Below, in pieces: positions 44,400-56,532 of a stretch of DNA of 64,000 nucleotides. The stretch spans positions 4,216,001-4,280,000 of the forward strand of contig JACCLO010000001.1 in assembly GCA_029448655.1 (NCBI GenBank), written 5' to 3'. Origin of the DNA: Wolfiporia cocos (lineage: Eukaryota > Basidiomycota > Agaricomycetes > Polyporales > Phaeolaceae). Within the stretch, counting starts at the first letter, position 1, and every line of letters begins with the position of its first letter. Under the pieces are notes generated by a model. It did no database searches. It was not told where the DNA came from and was given only the letters and a program-made list of their open reading frames with translations. The position numbers and the translations under genes are program-made.

Positions 44400-45587
44400 A
44401 TGACCAGGACTATGTCAGACGCGGTGGGCACTGCTGCTGAGCCTGCAAATTCGGCAGATGCGCCGTCGACATTGCCTCAGCTGCAGTCTAGAATACAGAC
44501 GCTCAAGGATTTGCAGGCACGGCTGCAGACCTTACGACGAATTCCTGCGCAGCTCCTCCGCCCACCCGCCAATCTAGATGCGACGCTCACGTTCCTATCG
44601 CCGCCCGACGCCCTGCGCCACGAGGTACATGAATTGAAGCAGCTCAAAGAACTTGTGTGTTCGAAGCCAGTGCAGGATGCCCTTGTGGCCGCACGCGACA
44701 GCGCGCAGCGGGATAAGCTGTCAGCGCCGGCGCCGCGACGGGAGAACCGTAAGCGCAAGTGAGTGCTGCTCGAATCTAGTCCGGAAGATCAAGGGTCTTG
44801 GCTCATTAATACCTGTTGATTTTTTTCAGGCGTGCACCGTCACCCGAGTCACCGCCGGTGTATGTGCCTGTTCAGCCAAAGAGCACGACACCGTTTCCAC
44901 CCCTGTACGACACGGCCCCGCCTACTCGGTTGTCTGAGCTGCCGGAGTACGTAAGGGAATACAACCGTGCCCACAGTGACGCCCATCTACGCCTCCTGAG
45001 CCGACAACTTGAGTGCCCCCTCGCTGCACGCTTGCTCATACCGAACGTCGCAGTAATTTACTTGGTCCTCAATGTGAATCCCGACAACAGGGAGAGCCTC
45101 ATTGTAGAGAACATTACCGCCTTTGGGCCTCGTGAACAGGTAAGCGTTACGAACCATTAGGCCTGGAATTCGATTAGTTCCATACTCATCCATTCGCTCC
45201 GCACCTGACATTGCAGAAGCCTCCACACTCCCAATCAGAGTTCCTCGTGTATCAACGGCTTTCACAGCAGCTCGCCAAGACGCTCCAAGCTGCTCCTACG
45301 GCACCGCTCGCGGCAGTTCTCGTACGCTTCTTTCCCTCGCCCTCCATAGCCGAGCTGACGCTTCACCGGGCATCGGAATTGTGCAGGACCTGCTCGCCGC
45401 GTACCGCGACCTCTTCCTCACGCGGTGCTGCGCATGCCAGCGGATCCTCTCTGCAGAGGGCCACGTGCCGCCCGTCGCGCGCGTATGGACGGACGCGGGC
45501 ACAGGAGCAGCAGACGGGAGCGCCCCCCGTGCGGCGGCTGCAGGCCCGGTGTGGGAGCCCTGGCATCCGGCGTGTCTCCAGCGGTGA
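44400..45587 (+). CDS. med27: Mediator complex subunit 27-like protein
   Basis: Four exons (44400 or 44412-44758, 44830-45139, 45217-45321, 45387-45587) give 324 residues, or 320 from the second ATG (MSDAVG). The N terminus is helical (LQSRIQTLKDLQARLQTLRR), followed by a Pro-rich linker after RRENRKRK. The middle reads PPTRLSELPEYVREYNRAH, and the C terminus has the Med27 zinc-like signature: a CxxC pair in TRCCACQRIL, then GHVPPVARVW and finally WEPWHPACL. Med27 sits in the Mediator tail and links activators to RNA polymerase II. The middle segment is poorly conserved, so the call rests mainly on the Cys/His C-terminal pattern. Confidence 0.7.
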
Positions 45588-46445
45588 TGTGCTTCGCGGA
45601 CGCGACGCGTTCTAATGCCCATATATCCATCCGGCACTTGCGAGGGGCGGATGCATGCTTTTGACAACGCGCTCCGGTGGCGTGCACGCGTCACACGGCC
45701 GCGTAGGTGCTGGGTGCCGCCTCGCCGCCAGCCCGACCCATCGGCAGGCCCGATGGCAGGTGCGCTGCCGCCCACGCACCGAGCGCGCTCCATCTATACT
45801 TGCTGCTGTTTTCGTGTTTCCGAGCTATTGCATACTCAGGAGACCGTGCATAACCGAGCGTGGCGCATCTTTCCTAGTCGGTCCACTCACCACGGACGAC
45901 CTGTAATCATCGCGCGACCAGCGGTGCCTTCTAACCGCCGGTACTATAGCCTACTCGATTTGGTGATGCCTCCTGCACTGGATCCGGAGTATGTTGCTCC
46001 CCACTGCTCACGACCCTGTCCGTTACGCGGGGAAGGGAAAGTCCATTTACCCCCGAAGATGGGGCAGTGCGTTTATCATTGTCAAGGCTAAGTTGCTGCA
46101 ATAGCGTACCCTGATCCTGCTGATCAGGATCAGGAGTGTGCCGCGTAGAATTTACACGTTGCTCCAAAGGGGTATGGCATCTGCATTCGCATCAAGTGGA
46201 CATCCCACCAGAGGAGCGGCCGCCGCGGCGTATAGTAGGTTGCCATGATCATGATGCGATGATGCGAACGTATTTCTCTCACTGTGATTGGTCAAGTAGA
46301 CATGATTATCTATCCGTGGCATCTTTATTCCCAGTTAAGGTGTCATGAATGCTACAGTTAGTGGTATACACAATTACACTGCGAGAATTTTGTGAAGCGC
46401 GAGTATTGTCATGAAGCACAGTAAGTGGTGAAATAGAGGGACATA
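45588..46445. other. Intergenic between convergent genes, with a hairpin
   Basis: No exon is supported. A perfect 10-bp inverted repeat (CCTGATCCTG / CAGGATCAGG, 5-nt loop) lies at 46110-46134, about 520 nt past the Med27-like stop. Confidence 0.45.
46110..46134. repeat. Perfect 10-bp inverted repeat with 5-nt loop
   Basis: The arms are CCTGATCCTG and CAGGATCAGG with loop CTGAT. It could form a hairpin in DNA or RNA. It has no T-run, so it is not a Pol III terminator. Confidence 0.7.
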
Positions 46446-47070
46446 CTACGTCCACACACCCAGACCAAGCAATCCTGCCCAGCCCGCTCCGTCTTTGAAT
46501 CCAACGAGAACATACATCACCAAGCCTTCGCTGCCTGCGAGACGTTCGACGCGGAAACACCATGCATCGCGCAATTGCCCCAGCTCCCCAATTAGTCGTT
46601 GCGTTTCACCGTTTGGGGAAGAGAGCCGCAGCGCTGCGGGCAGGTACGAAGAAAGAATGATGGGCGAGATCTGGGGCAAAGGTTCGTACGCGCTCAGATG
46701 CCGACATCAATCAAGAAGGCCGCACCATGGTTTGCGTAGTGAGAAGGGCAGCGAGGTGCAGCGCCTCGAGCACCTGCGTCTCGTGTCCAGCTCCAAAGTC
46801 TCCTTCGCCTAGCCAAAATGCGATGTCTCCAAACTCATCAGTCTCGCTGCTCGGGCCTGCTAGAATGCTTCCGCACGCGATGGAGTTTGCAGCAACGTTT
46901 GCGTGCGTGGTGAGCCCCGCAAGATAGCCTGCTATGGCTTCATCCTCCGGACGCCCTTGGGGATACAGGATGAGCTCAGCATCCAGGAGAACTGACGATC
47001 TTCCCGCCTCGGGAAAGAGCGCAGCCACAGTAGCAGAAACAGCTTGAGCGGCAGATGCGGTCACGCTCAT
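46446..47070 (-). CDS. Hypothetical protein, 189 residues
   Basis: Two exons (47070-46726, 46670-46446) joined by a clean GT-AG intron give 189 residues. The start is MSVTASAAQAVSATVAALF. The protein is Ala-, Leu- and Gly-rich with no signal peptide; recognisable local features are VLLDAELILYPQGRPEDEA, FWLGEGDFGAGHETQ and a C terminus GWAGLLGLGVWT. I do not recognise a family. It diverges from the LETM1-like gene with a 365-nt shared upstream region. Confidence 0.6.
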
Positions 47071-47435
47071 GATAAAGGACACAATAGACGGTGCTTGATT
47101 GGTGTGGGCGTGGGTGCCGCCGCTCGTTGTGTGCAGGGTGACGGCCAATGGACTGCGCAGGCTTTGGTCATGGAAGTCAAGAACAACGTGCACACTCTGC
47201 AGTCTGCAGGCCGCGCGCACGCGTGTCCTCACCGGCGTCTGCTACACCACACCCGAGTGGCTGACCGCTGCCGGTCAAGCTCCTTGACCCGAACCCCCTC
47301 CTGCTTTTCCTACTCTCTTATTGACTTATTTCTACCGCATCGAGGCCGTAGTCATACAGTACGGCGTGCATGCTCTCCACGCTAGGCCGGAATGGCTTTG
47401 TAGAAAGGTGCGCGGGCGAGAATTTCGCAGCATTC
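47071..47435. other. Shared divergent promoter region
   Basis: This lies between the hypothetical gene and the LETM1-like gene. The LETM1-like frame is open from an earlier ATG at 47370, so up to 66 nt here may be coding. No other feature was seen. Confidence 0.45.
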
Positions 47436-49018
47436 ATGGCAGCCCGCACTCATTTTCATTTAAGTCTCGCAGCAACGAGGCATCACCGGAGCGCGATCCT
47501 CTTACAGTGCAGGCTGCGGCATACAATCTCGCGAAATGCTGACATCTTGCCGTCCCATGCATCAGCCGTGTTCGCTGCGTACCGCCCCGCTCCTCGCGCC
47601 CGTCTACTCTTCACCTCCCCGCCACCAACACCAACTCCGGCCAAGGCAAGCACCGGACAGACCGAGCCCTCTCCTCCTCCCGTCCCTCCTTCTCGCAAGC
47701 ACAAAGTTGAGCTCCGCCCAGGGCCGGTGAAGCCGCCGAAGCCCACGCCCGCGCCGGGCGTGCCGCCGCCCGCGCCAGCGCCAGCGTCGACGTCCGCCTC
47801 GCCAGCTAAGTCAGAAGGACTCGTCGATGCGACAAAGAAGGACTTGGAGGATGCATCGCAGCATGGGATACTTGCGCCGCCACCACCAGATGCATCGTGG
47901 GCGGGGCGGTTATGGCATCAAGCCAAAGAATTGTTTGTGAGTGTCAAGACGGGGGTGTGCAGCGAGTGTTTCGCAGAGGCTTTGCTGCGAAGTGTATGGC
48001 AGCTGTCTATAAGCTGCTTCCGCCGCCTTGGGACCCATGCTGCTTTGTTCCTGCTGCATGGAGTATCCGGTCAGGCTTCCTGCACCGCAGTGCCACTGAT
48101 CATGCATCTGCAGCGGGGCTGCACCCGAGATATCTGTGTCTCAAGATCCTCGAGTGCTGATCGACGCTCCTTCCATGTAGAAATTCTACTTTCGCGGCAT
48201 CAAGCTGATTGCGATCCACCGGCGGCGCGTACGCGAGCTTGAGGCGCGCGTGCGCGCAGGCGGCCCGCCTCTTACGCGTCGCGAACTCAGGTTCATCGCG
48301 ACGAACCGGCAGGATCTGAACAAGTGCGTGCACCATCTGAGTCTCATCCCAGCCGTGATTGCTCATCATTCATACAGACTTGTTCCATTCCTCCTCATCA
48401 TTATCATCATCGAGGAAATCCTGCCTCTCGTCGTCCTCTACGCGCCTTTCCTCCTCCCTTCAACGTGTCTCCTCCCTTCGCAGAAGGCGCGCATCGACGA
48501 GAAGCGCCGCGAGAAGCAGCAACTATACGCGAAGGAGTATAAGTCGACGTTCCTCGATATCCTCGCGGCGCCAGGGGCGATGAAGTCGAGTTCGCTAGCC
48601 GCGCTCAACGGGTCAGTGTCTCGTTCTACCACTGCGTATGGTGACTGATTGGAAGGTGCAGCCTGCTCTCGCTCCCAACGATGAGTCCCGACGCGCTCCG
48701 GCTGCGACGCCTGAGGAAGCACCTCGCAGCAATTGCGGAGGATGACACTATCATTGAGCGCGAGGGTCGTGGTGATCAGCTTAGCGCTGAAGAGCTCCGA
48801 GATGCTCTTGAGGCCCGTGGAATGTACGTTCCTAGTCATCAAAATCAATCTCTTTTGCGGACTAACGGCCCATGTTCACCAGAATTGCCGAGGGCATGTC
48901 GGCCAAGACGATGCACTCGCGGCTTCAGTGGTGGCTCACGAACGCAGAGCAAGGCGATGCGGACCCGATCGAGCGGAGGATTGTGCTCGTCGCACGGGTC
49001 GGGGCGGGCAAGCTGTGA
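47436..49018 (+). CDS. LETM1/Mdm38-like mitochondrial inner-membrane protein
   Basis: Five exons (47436-47936, 48181-48323, 48378-48611, 48662-48823, 48883-49018) give 391 residues. The N terminus (MAARTHFHLSLAATRHHR) is a typical matrix-targeting presequence. A Pro-rich linker precedes LWHQAKELFKFYFRGIKLIA and RRVRELEARVRAGGPPLTRR. The single membrane helix and its flank, LVPFLLIIIIIEEILPLVVL then YAPFLLPSTCLLPSQ, are the LETM1 hallmark. The rest is the ribosome-binding-like domain (SPDALRLRRLRKHLAAIAED, SAKTMHSRLQWWLTN). The family acts in mitochondrial K+/H+ balance and in membrane insertion of mitochondrially made proteins. The first intron is 244 nt, far longer than the others. An in-frame ATG at 47370 is an alternative start. 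Confidence 0.9.
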
Positions 49019-49672
49019 CGGGTCAGATTCACGAGGCACGGATGCGCGAGTGAAGGGTGACGGGCAGGGTGATAGAAGGTACAGTACAGTACGACGGGGT
49101 AATCTACGCAGTACCATCCGGTCATTCTATCAGTGCACTAATTATCAGGAGCCACATATACGCACCATTCAGCATGAACTTCAATCTGCAGTGTACAAAA
49201 TGCTAACGAACTGTATACACTGTCATGACGCTCATTGGTTCCGGTCGTGTGTCGTGCTCGCTCAGCGTTCATCAAGTCTAGTAACGATAGCAAACGCCTT
49301 GAACCTCATTCAGCATTCACGACGTTGAACCCCGCCCTCAAGCCTTGAGCTCAATGTTTATGGGTATTGGGGCAGAAACAAAGCTGATGCAGAGGGAACG
49401 CCACAAATAGCATAAGGCACAATATGTAGCGGTGGGCTGTGTTAGGTTTGGCAAGCTTTCCGGCGATGTAAATTTAGCTGGTCACAATGTGAGCCTGAAG
49501 GTCACAATTTATTCATGGAAGTTCACAGCGTGTTAGGAGTCTACATAACATCTTTAAAGCAATGGTTCCAGACGCAGTTAGATGCAATGAGATGAAATGC
49601 ACGACAGCTGCAGAATTGAATAAGCACAATGCAGCAACTGTAACGGGACGGCATCACACACTTCATGCCTGG
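49019..49672. other. Intergenic between convergent genes
   Basis: 3' flanks of the LETM1-like and SKI3 genes; nothing else recognised. Confidence 0.45.
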
Positions 49673-52600
49673 TCATGATACTGAGACACTCTGGACGAAC
49701 GCAAGCGCCTGCCAATTTCTCAACTCCCAGGGAGTCAGCATGACCGCTTTCTGTGAGAGCTTCCGAGCCTCTTCCTGTGCTGCCGTATTCTTTGCGTCGC
49801 CCAAAACTCGCGCTATCGCTTCCAGGTGCAAGGACCCGCGTAAATGTGTGGTATTAGTTTCAAGCGCAGCAGAGGCTCCTGATAGAACGGCGAGTGCACT
49901 CTCGCTGCGCCCCAACCGCAAGTCTAGAGCAGCAAGTTGGCTTCTTAGCTCCGGGCGCGACGGCTCCGCGAGAACAGCTTTCTGCACGATCGCAAGTGCA
50001 TGCGCAATGTCGCACTATTGTATTAATCAGCGAAGCAGCTCCATAAAGATAGGCGAAAAAGACATACCTGTGCAAGGTGGTGCTGAACGAGAAGGTATGG
50101 GACGTCTCGACCAGGGTCGCGCTCGAGACGCTGATCAACCGAAAGCTCGAGGATCTCGGATAGCGCAGCGTCGACGAGGCTATCGTCGTCGGTGAGGATA
50201 CCCATACCCGCAAGCGTGTTGATCGCCATGAGATTTTCAGGGTCGTCTTCGATACTACAGACCATATCAGCATTTTGCTCAATATGCCAAGTAAAAAAAC
50301 AATCACCTCTGCAACAGTTGAGATTTGGCAGACTCTCTATATTCTTCGGTGTCAATAGCCCAGAGCGTTTGCGAGAGAAGAACAATGATGTGTCCTCTCA
50401 GAACTTGATCTTCTGCCGCAGTGCCCATCGCCGACTTGAACAGTTCCAGAGCCTCTGCTAGCTCCCCGCATTTGAAATGCGCTAGACCCGCGCCGAATTG
50501 CGCCTGAGCAAGCAGCACCCGCATCGTGCGATCTTCTGGGACCTCGGGTAGCAGCCCCCTGACAAGCTGGAACGACTCAAGTGCGCCCTCATAATCCTGT
50601 AAGGAGAGGCGCAGTCGCGCGCCATTCGTGTGCGCGATGGTGAACTGCCTTTCAACGAGTGGGTCTTCCGTGCCCTCATAAGCTGCCTCGAGCAAGGAGA
50701 TGGCACGTGTGATCAGCTCAACACCGAGCTCGACGTGCCCAACGCGTTCGCAAACCAAGCCGAGAAGATGCAGCGCAGACGCATCCTGAGGGCGCTCTCT
50801 GCAAAATCGGTCAAGCACGAAAAACGCAGGGAAGAGCGCGTCAGATGCAGCCGCCCGGGGCTGTGCTGTTGTGTTAAGCCTGCTAAAGAGACGCGTTGCA
50901 AATTCGACATCCGCTTCCGGCTGATTCAGATTCAGACACTAATGAGCACAGTAATGTGGGAAGTATCAGAGCGCCACTTACCACAGGAGCATTCAGGCCA
51001 ACTGCGTGTTCGAACAGAGCGCGTGCCTCGGGCGTGTGGCCGTTTGCGCCGGCCACAAGTCCTTGGCCGACCCATGCCAGTGCATAGTCAGGATCTAATG
51101 TTTGAGCTTTGTAGAAAGCCTCATTTGCAAGCTCAGCATCACCGTGGTGAAGGTAGAAAAGACCAAGATTGGTCCACGTAATGGCGTTCTACTCATGTCC
51201 ATTCGTCAGTCATGTGCAGCGTTAACAAAGACTTTGTTGAAGAATACCTTCGCATTAATATCCAGTGCCTTGATAAATGCATGTTGCGCCATTCTCGGCG
51301 CTGTCTGAAATGTAGCACTGCCAAGGGCGCTCCAGTAGAGCTCGTTTCCAGGTTCCAGGCGGAGAGCCTCCTTGAATTGATAAACGGCCTCTTGACGAGC
51401 GGTGTCCTGTTTCGTCCCAGGAGGCACCCTGCGGCAGAACGAGAATAGAGCGACCCCCAAATCATATTTTGCACTGCCTAAAACTGTATCATTGAGAGCA
51501 TCCAGCGTAATGCGGAACTGGTATGCGGACAAAGCAATCTCCAGCGCGAACAGCGGAATGTCGGCTGGGGCACTTGACGACATGGGGAAAGTGATGATTC
51601 CGGATAGACGTTCCCCCAGATGGTCGGATACTAGCAGAACCAAGCTGGTGAGAACACCGTAGACATCGTCTTCATCCGCATACGCTGTGAATTGCGACAG
51701 CCGAAAGACTGCATCGGCTGCAATTTTCCATGCGATGCGGCGAAATCCCGGACTAGCCTCAATAAGCTGAAGTGCTACACGAATTGCAGAGACGAACGAC
51801 GCCTCTGCCCTCGTACGATACGCAGAAGCGACCTCAGAACGTCCCAGATCAAGGTAGGCTTGGCCGAGAGAAAGCAGCACACCAAGCTCCGACGGGTGCT
51901 TTGCCAATATGGCTTCAAATGCGGCGATGGCGTCCTGGTAGTTGCCCGTCTGCCGCTGTACGTCCCCAATGAAGTATGAGCAGATCCAGTCTTCTGGATT
52001 GAGTTCGCGCGCCCGCTCGAGGGCTTTAACCGCGGCTGCGAATCGACCAGCCTTGCTGTACGCTTCTCCAAGACGCAGCCACGAAAGCTGGTCCTCGCCA
52101 TCGGTTCGCAGGGCAATCTGGAACGCTTGAATTGCGGCAGGATAATCCTGGCGATTCTACGGACAGCTGTCAATCCCAAGAAACGTCTGTGTGAAGTGGA
52201 AAGGTTTACCAGCTCGACTGCTCCTACTGCTTTCCAAGCCCAAGCATTGATCGGCAAGTATCGAGCAGGGGCTGCCCCGCCTTCCAGCCCACCTTCGCCA
52301 TTGATAGTACGGCGCGCGACTACTTCGACGAGGTCCCACTCTTTCTCCTCGGCGAAGCCTTCCGCGAGCCTACGAGCAGCCTCGGCCTCGCGCGGATCGA
52401 GTTCAAATGCCTTCTGGAAACACTTCGACGCACGGTTCGGATCGGGCGGCGATAAGAAGTCGGAGTAGTAAACACCCAGCGAAGTATATGTCGGCGCAAA
52501 AGTGGGAGAGCGCTGAAGGGATGTGATCCAGAAGCGGAAGGCATCTTCGCGACGATCGTCTATGATTTGGTGAGAATATGCTCATCATTGAGGGGCAAAG

Positions 52601-54812
52601 AGATAGGCCACTACCTCCCATATCCCAGAGACATTTCCCTACTTTCCACCAGCAGCGAGCCTTGTCCTCTTCTCGATCCTCCAAGTGGTCCAACGCCGTG
52701 GCCACGGCACGCAGGTCAGTCATAGCGTCCTCAAGTTTCTTGCTGTCAAACTTCGCCAGACACCACGCATGCTCTTCCTTGGCCAGAATGCCGTGTTCCA
52801 GATCGTCTGGAATTAGTTTCACGACTTTGGCATATAATTCACTAGCATCCGACCACTTTCCAGAATGCTGGAGGATACTACCCTTGCCCATAAGACATTG
52901 CACATTGCCTGCGTCATACATGAGGATCTCGTCAATGATCTTTAGAGCACGAGGATGATGCTTTGGAGGGAAATATTGGACGAGGGCAGCGGCAAGAGCA
53001 GTATTGAAGGCTTTCTTGACTCTAATCGTGCGTGGATGATAGCTGCTTAATAGTTATCATCAACGAAGCGCCGCCGGACTCACTGTGAGAGTGATTTCCC
53101 GCTGTTGGCCTCAGCATGATTGGTGGCTTCAAGCCCACTTTCAGCCATCTTAATCGTATTCTCGAGGTCACCTTCGCTGTGGTATATCTCCACAGTGATG
53201 CGAAGGGCAAAGAGCGACTCTGGCAGAAGCTCAACAGCATCCTGTAAGAGATGTCAGATGTCAGCGTTGCCTCGATAGGTAAAGTCTCAGATAGAATCGC
53301 ACAATGATTAACCCAATGAAATCTTCATCTTCGGCTATCGGCTGCTTTTGTGCTTCATCTTCGTCTCCTACTGCAAGCGGGATCCCCATATAGCCGAAGT
53401 AGCCAGCAATCAACTTGGTAGTGACCGAATCTGGGAAAAGCCGCACAAATCGACGCAGGATCGTAAAGTCATATTCCTCTGGGGGTCGTTAGTTATATAC
53501 GCGCTTCTTCTGTTCAGAAAACCAAAAGACTTACCGATGGTCTCAACGTCCTTGCTATCAATGAACAAGCTCCAGGCTAGCTCATCCCGGATTTCCAGTA
53601 GCACCATACCGTTGATGAGTTCCTCGAGCTCTGCAGCAACCTTTGCCTTCTGAGCAGCAAGTTCTCCAGTCGCAGGCAGGACGTGCAGATATCGCTGCTT
53701 CAGCCGCAGAAGCTTGGATTCGGTTGAACGACGCAATTCATCTGAAGTGTTTGGATGGTTCAAGATCTCATTGTACAGGTCGGGGAGCTATCACCTCATA
53801 GGATCAGTATTCTGTGCTATAGTCAGGCTCATGCCATCGCCCTCACTTTCGAGGAGCTTAGAATCTCCCTGTTCACCTCCATGCGAATCTGTTCGGGTTT
53901 GCCAGCTGTGAGACGCGTTCGCCGTTTCTCGATCTCTCGCTTGGCGGTCTCGTCTTCCTCAAGTTCATATAGAGAAATAAGTTCCTCTAAGATGGGTAAT
54001 GAATCGAAAATTGCCATCTGTGTGGGGTGAGTGGTGGTAGAGGTCGGGTTGGTGGGATCCAGAGGTGGTAACGTAGACAGCACCGAGTAGAGCGGCGAGC
54101 TTGGCAACATGAGTGACAAAGTTTCCGCAAGCTGGGGGACATCTGTGTTAAGCAATGGAACAGGGACAAAGGAGGGCTGGAGTTACTCACCTGCGACCGA
54201 TTGCTTCTATTGGTATCACGACGTAAGTCCACAAGTTTCTGGAGTGTTTCCGCACATTTTGTTGCGTCGCCACTGAACGCCATAAATTCGGGTTTGAATA
54301 GCAACTATTGACTAGAAAACGCACGTTTTTGCAAAAAGCTTGCATAGATGATCAAGACTCTCCGCATACTTCGTCCAGTCTCCCAGTTGCTCGTAGAGTT
54401 GAACCAGACCCTTGGCGTTGTAGGTGACAAATTGTTTGCGATGCAAGAGAATGCTCGCTCACCTGCCACGCCAACGGTTGCTCATGGCTCAAGGATATGG
54501 CTTTCCGGTACGCCTGAAAATAACACGTTGGTTACTTATCTACACATCTCTAACGCATGAATGAACAGAACTTGTTCGCTCTTTTCGGTCTCTTTGAGGT
54601 TCAGATATGCCAGACCAAGAAACACGTTGCTTCAAGAGAGAAATGTGGATTGATACGGTTCGTCGTCGAGAAAGCGTTTGATGTACGCACGCGTGAAAAC
54701 TTTCGGGCTCATATTCTAGCACCTCGAGCGATGATTGACGAGCTTTCTCATAGTCCTTTTTATTTATCGCATCTCGTGCTGCTTTCAGCTTGCCTTTCAC
54801 AAAGGCTGACAT
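49673..54812 (-). CDS. SKI3: SKI3, TPR scaffold of the SKI complex
   Basis: Sixteen exons (54812-54691, 54629-54572, 54513-54463, 54410-54325, 54272-54191, 54131-53847, 53787-53535, 53478-53303, 53241-53084, 53021-52615, 52559-52210, 52156-51248, 51188-50982, 50938-50307, 50254-50068, 50014-49673) give 1434 residues. The start MSAFVKGKLKAARDAINKKD and the first TPR (VFLGLAYLNLKETEKSEQAY) match Ski3/TTC37. TPR units recur to the C terminus, for example FAPTYTSLGVYYSDFL, SWLRLGEAYSKAGRFAAAVK, ITWTNLGLFYLHHGDAELA and ALHLLGLVCERVGHVELGVE. Ski3 holds the Ski2 helicase and Ski8 together and feeds RNA to the cytoplasmic exosome in mRNA turnover and quality control. Ski2 and Ski8 are not in the window. 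Exon 14 could start slightly later at an alternative acceptor. Confidence 0.93.
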
Positions 54813-55914
54813 TCCGCAATAGTGTCGTGCGACAAGATCCAACCAGCGATTCTCTCCAACGCGGCGGTCAGATGATTCTTTGGGTTAGATTGCACTTAAG
54901 TCAGACTATCAGGGCGGTGGAGAAGGCAAGATTAGCACTTACGCGTACAAATAGATTGGAATCCGGTATGTGCCTTTTAGTACTCACAGTCTTTCTGTTG
55001 GTCGCAATACGATTGTTACTTCAGCGTGATCTTCGCTGCAGATGGCCTGCTGAAAGTCGTTAGAGAGTGCGTAAGCGCTAGACAATCAAGCGCATGGCAC
55101 GCGCCGATCTCTAGCTGAGATTCGGCGACGGATCGTATTACCAACTGTTGTCTTGAATCTGGTCAGGCTACCTAGAGCCTGATCAGCCTACGTGTACACC
55201 TAGTATGTATTCAGTATTTACCTATGTAAGCAACGGCATAGCAACTGTGATTCCGGGCATCACTCGTATCATCAGCATGTGATTTCTTGCGCGGCGATCA
55301 TGAATCATGACCATGACGAGGATCTTGAAGTCTTACTTATGACATAAGTGGACGCCTCTCTTACGCTTCCACTCTGATGGTGGCGAAGCTTGAGACTGGT
55401 GCGCTCGGGTGCAAGATCCAGTATCTCAAATAATCAGGCGAATTGATATCAAACGCATGGGGTGCCAGTACGTAAGAGTAAGACCTCTAATCATTCAGAG
55501 AAGCACAGGACTATGCCAGCAAAGAATGTTCGTCTTCTGCATTTGCAGCAGAACAAAGCCAAGTACCGTTGCAATCCTCCGAGCCCCCCCTTTTCAAGAG
55601 CCTCAGTATTTTGTCAAGAAAGCCACAGCATATTCCTGTCATAATCTCATCACCGCGGGACAATTGAAACGCATGCAATTGGGTTCGCCCCTTATATGTA
55701 AGTCATGAGGAACGACTCAGCCTAGATGTTTGCGTTTGGGTAGTTTCTCCGTTGCATCGCGATAGCCTGCACGGGCTGTGTTACATTTGATTTGGCCGGA
55801 CGCGCGTGATTCATCCTCGCTTGAGGACGAAGATATAAGTGCTGAAGACCTCATGCTGTAAGAACATCAAAGTACGACCCATCTTGCTCATACGTGATAA
55901 CCTACACATCAAAC
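54813..55914. other. Divergent promoter region, nothing coding recognised
   Basis: This lies upstream of SKI3 and of the small secreted peptide candidate. A TATA-like TATAAG at 55834-55839 precedes the latter by about 80 nt. Confidence 0.45.
55834..55839 (+). promoter_or_regulatory. TATA-like element of the small peptide gene
   Basis: GATATAAGTG lies about 80 nt upstream of the candidate start codon at 55915, the same spacing as the TATA boxes of the two sedolisin genes. Confidence 0.35.
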
Positions 55915-56079
55915 ATGCGCGTTATCTACTTTATCGGCGTGGCCCTTATGATCACGGCCAACGTCGCATTCGGACTGCCCCAGGGATGTGACCCTCAAGA
56001 GCCCGCATGCGGTCATGCGGATGTTGCCACTGGTGAGGGCATATCGCAAGATCCTTCATGCTCGCTCAGCAGTTGCTAA
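55915..56079 (+). CDS. Candidate small secreted cysteine-containing peptide, 54 residues
   Basis: A single exon starts at the internal ATG because this gives a textbook signal peptide (MRVIYFIGVALMITANVAFG) with likely cleavage near AFG/LPQG. The remaining 34 residues hold four cysteines spaced C-x6-C-x16-C-x4-C, the last being the C-terminal residue. Even cysteine number suggests two disulfides. It is neither a hydrophobin (eight cysteines) nor a CaaX pheromone precursor (no CaaX end). A TATA-like element lies upstream. No family is recognised. A longer frame begins 21 nt upstream (MITYTSN) but hides the signal peptide. It could be a chance frame, but the combination of signal and cysteines argues for a real gene. 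Confidence 0.45.
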   Translation: MRVIYFIGVALMITANVAFGLPQGCDPQEPACGHADVATGEGISQDPSCSLSSC

Positions 56080-56532
56080 TCAGGTTGAAATCCAGAATAA
56101 GCATTCACGTAGGTATTTGATTTATTTGCGACAGGCTAGCACCTGAATATGATTTCAAAGTGGCCACGGGACGGTTATGTTCTCAACGACGTAATGGCTC
56201 AATCGCCCCAACATAACTGCATAGTAGGATGTAGTGACGCTAGGATTATATATGATGGTCAAGCAATTTTGATGCCACATGGAACGGTACCTGTGCATCC
56301 GTGCATATAAGGAGCGTGTGATTTGAAATGTGTGAGAGAGAAATTGGCTATTAATGAGCGGAATCGACTACGGCATATGGGCACTACATACATATGGGCA
56401 CCTCTATAGCTGACCGTTGTCCCGTCTAAAGTCCCGATTGTCTATAATATGGTCAACTCGATCCCCGGCAAGCATATCTCTCTATATTGTATCCAGAGGA
56501 TCAGCATTGAGAGCAGATGCAGGTCCATGATA
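56080..56532. other. Intergenic, nothing recognised
   Basis: 3' flanks of the convergent peptide and phosphatase genes. Confidence 0.45.

Noticed and set aside
54302..54324. A 20-nt intron ending at CAATAG in SKI3
   Set aside because: Too short for splicing; using the later acceptor GTTCAG gives a 52-nt intron and restores the conserved GDATKCAETLQKL.
55915..56079. Mating pheromone precursor interpretation of the small peptide
   Set aside because: The peptide has a signal sequence and ends in SLSSC without a CaaX box, unlike basidiomycete pheromone precursors.
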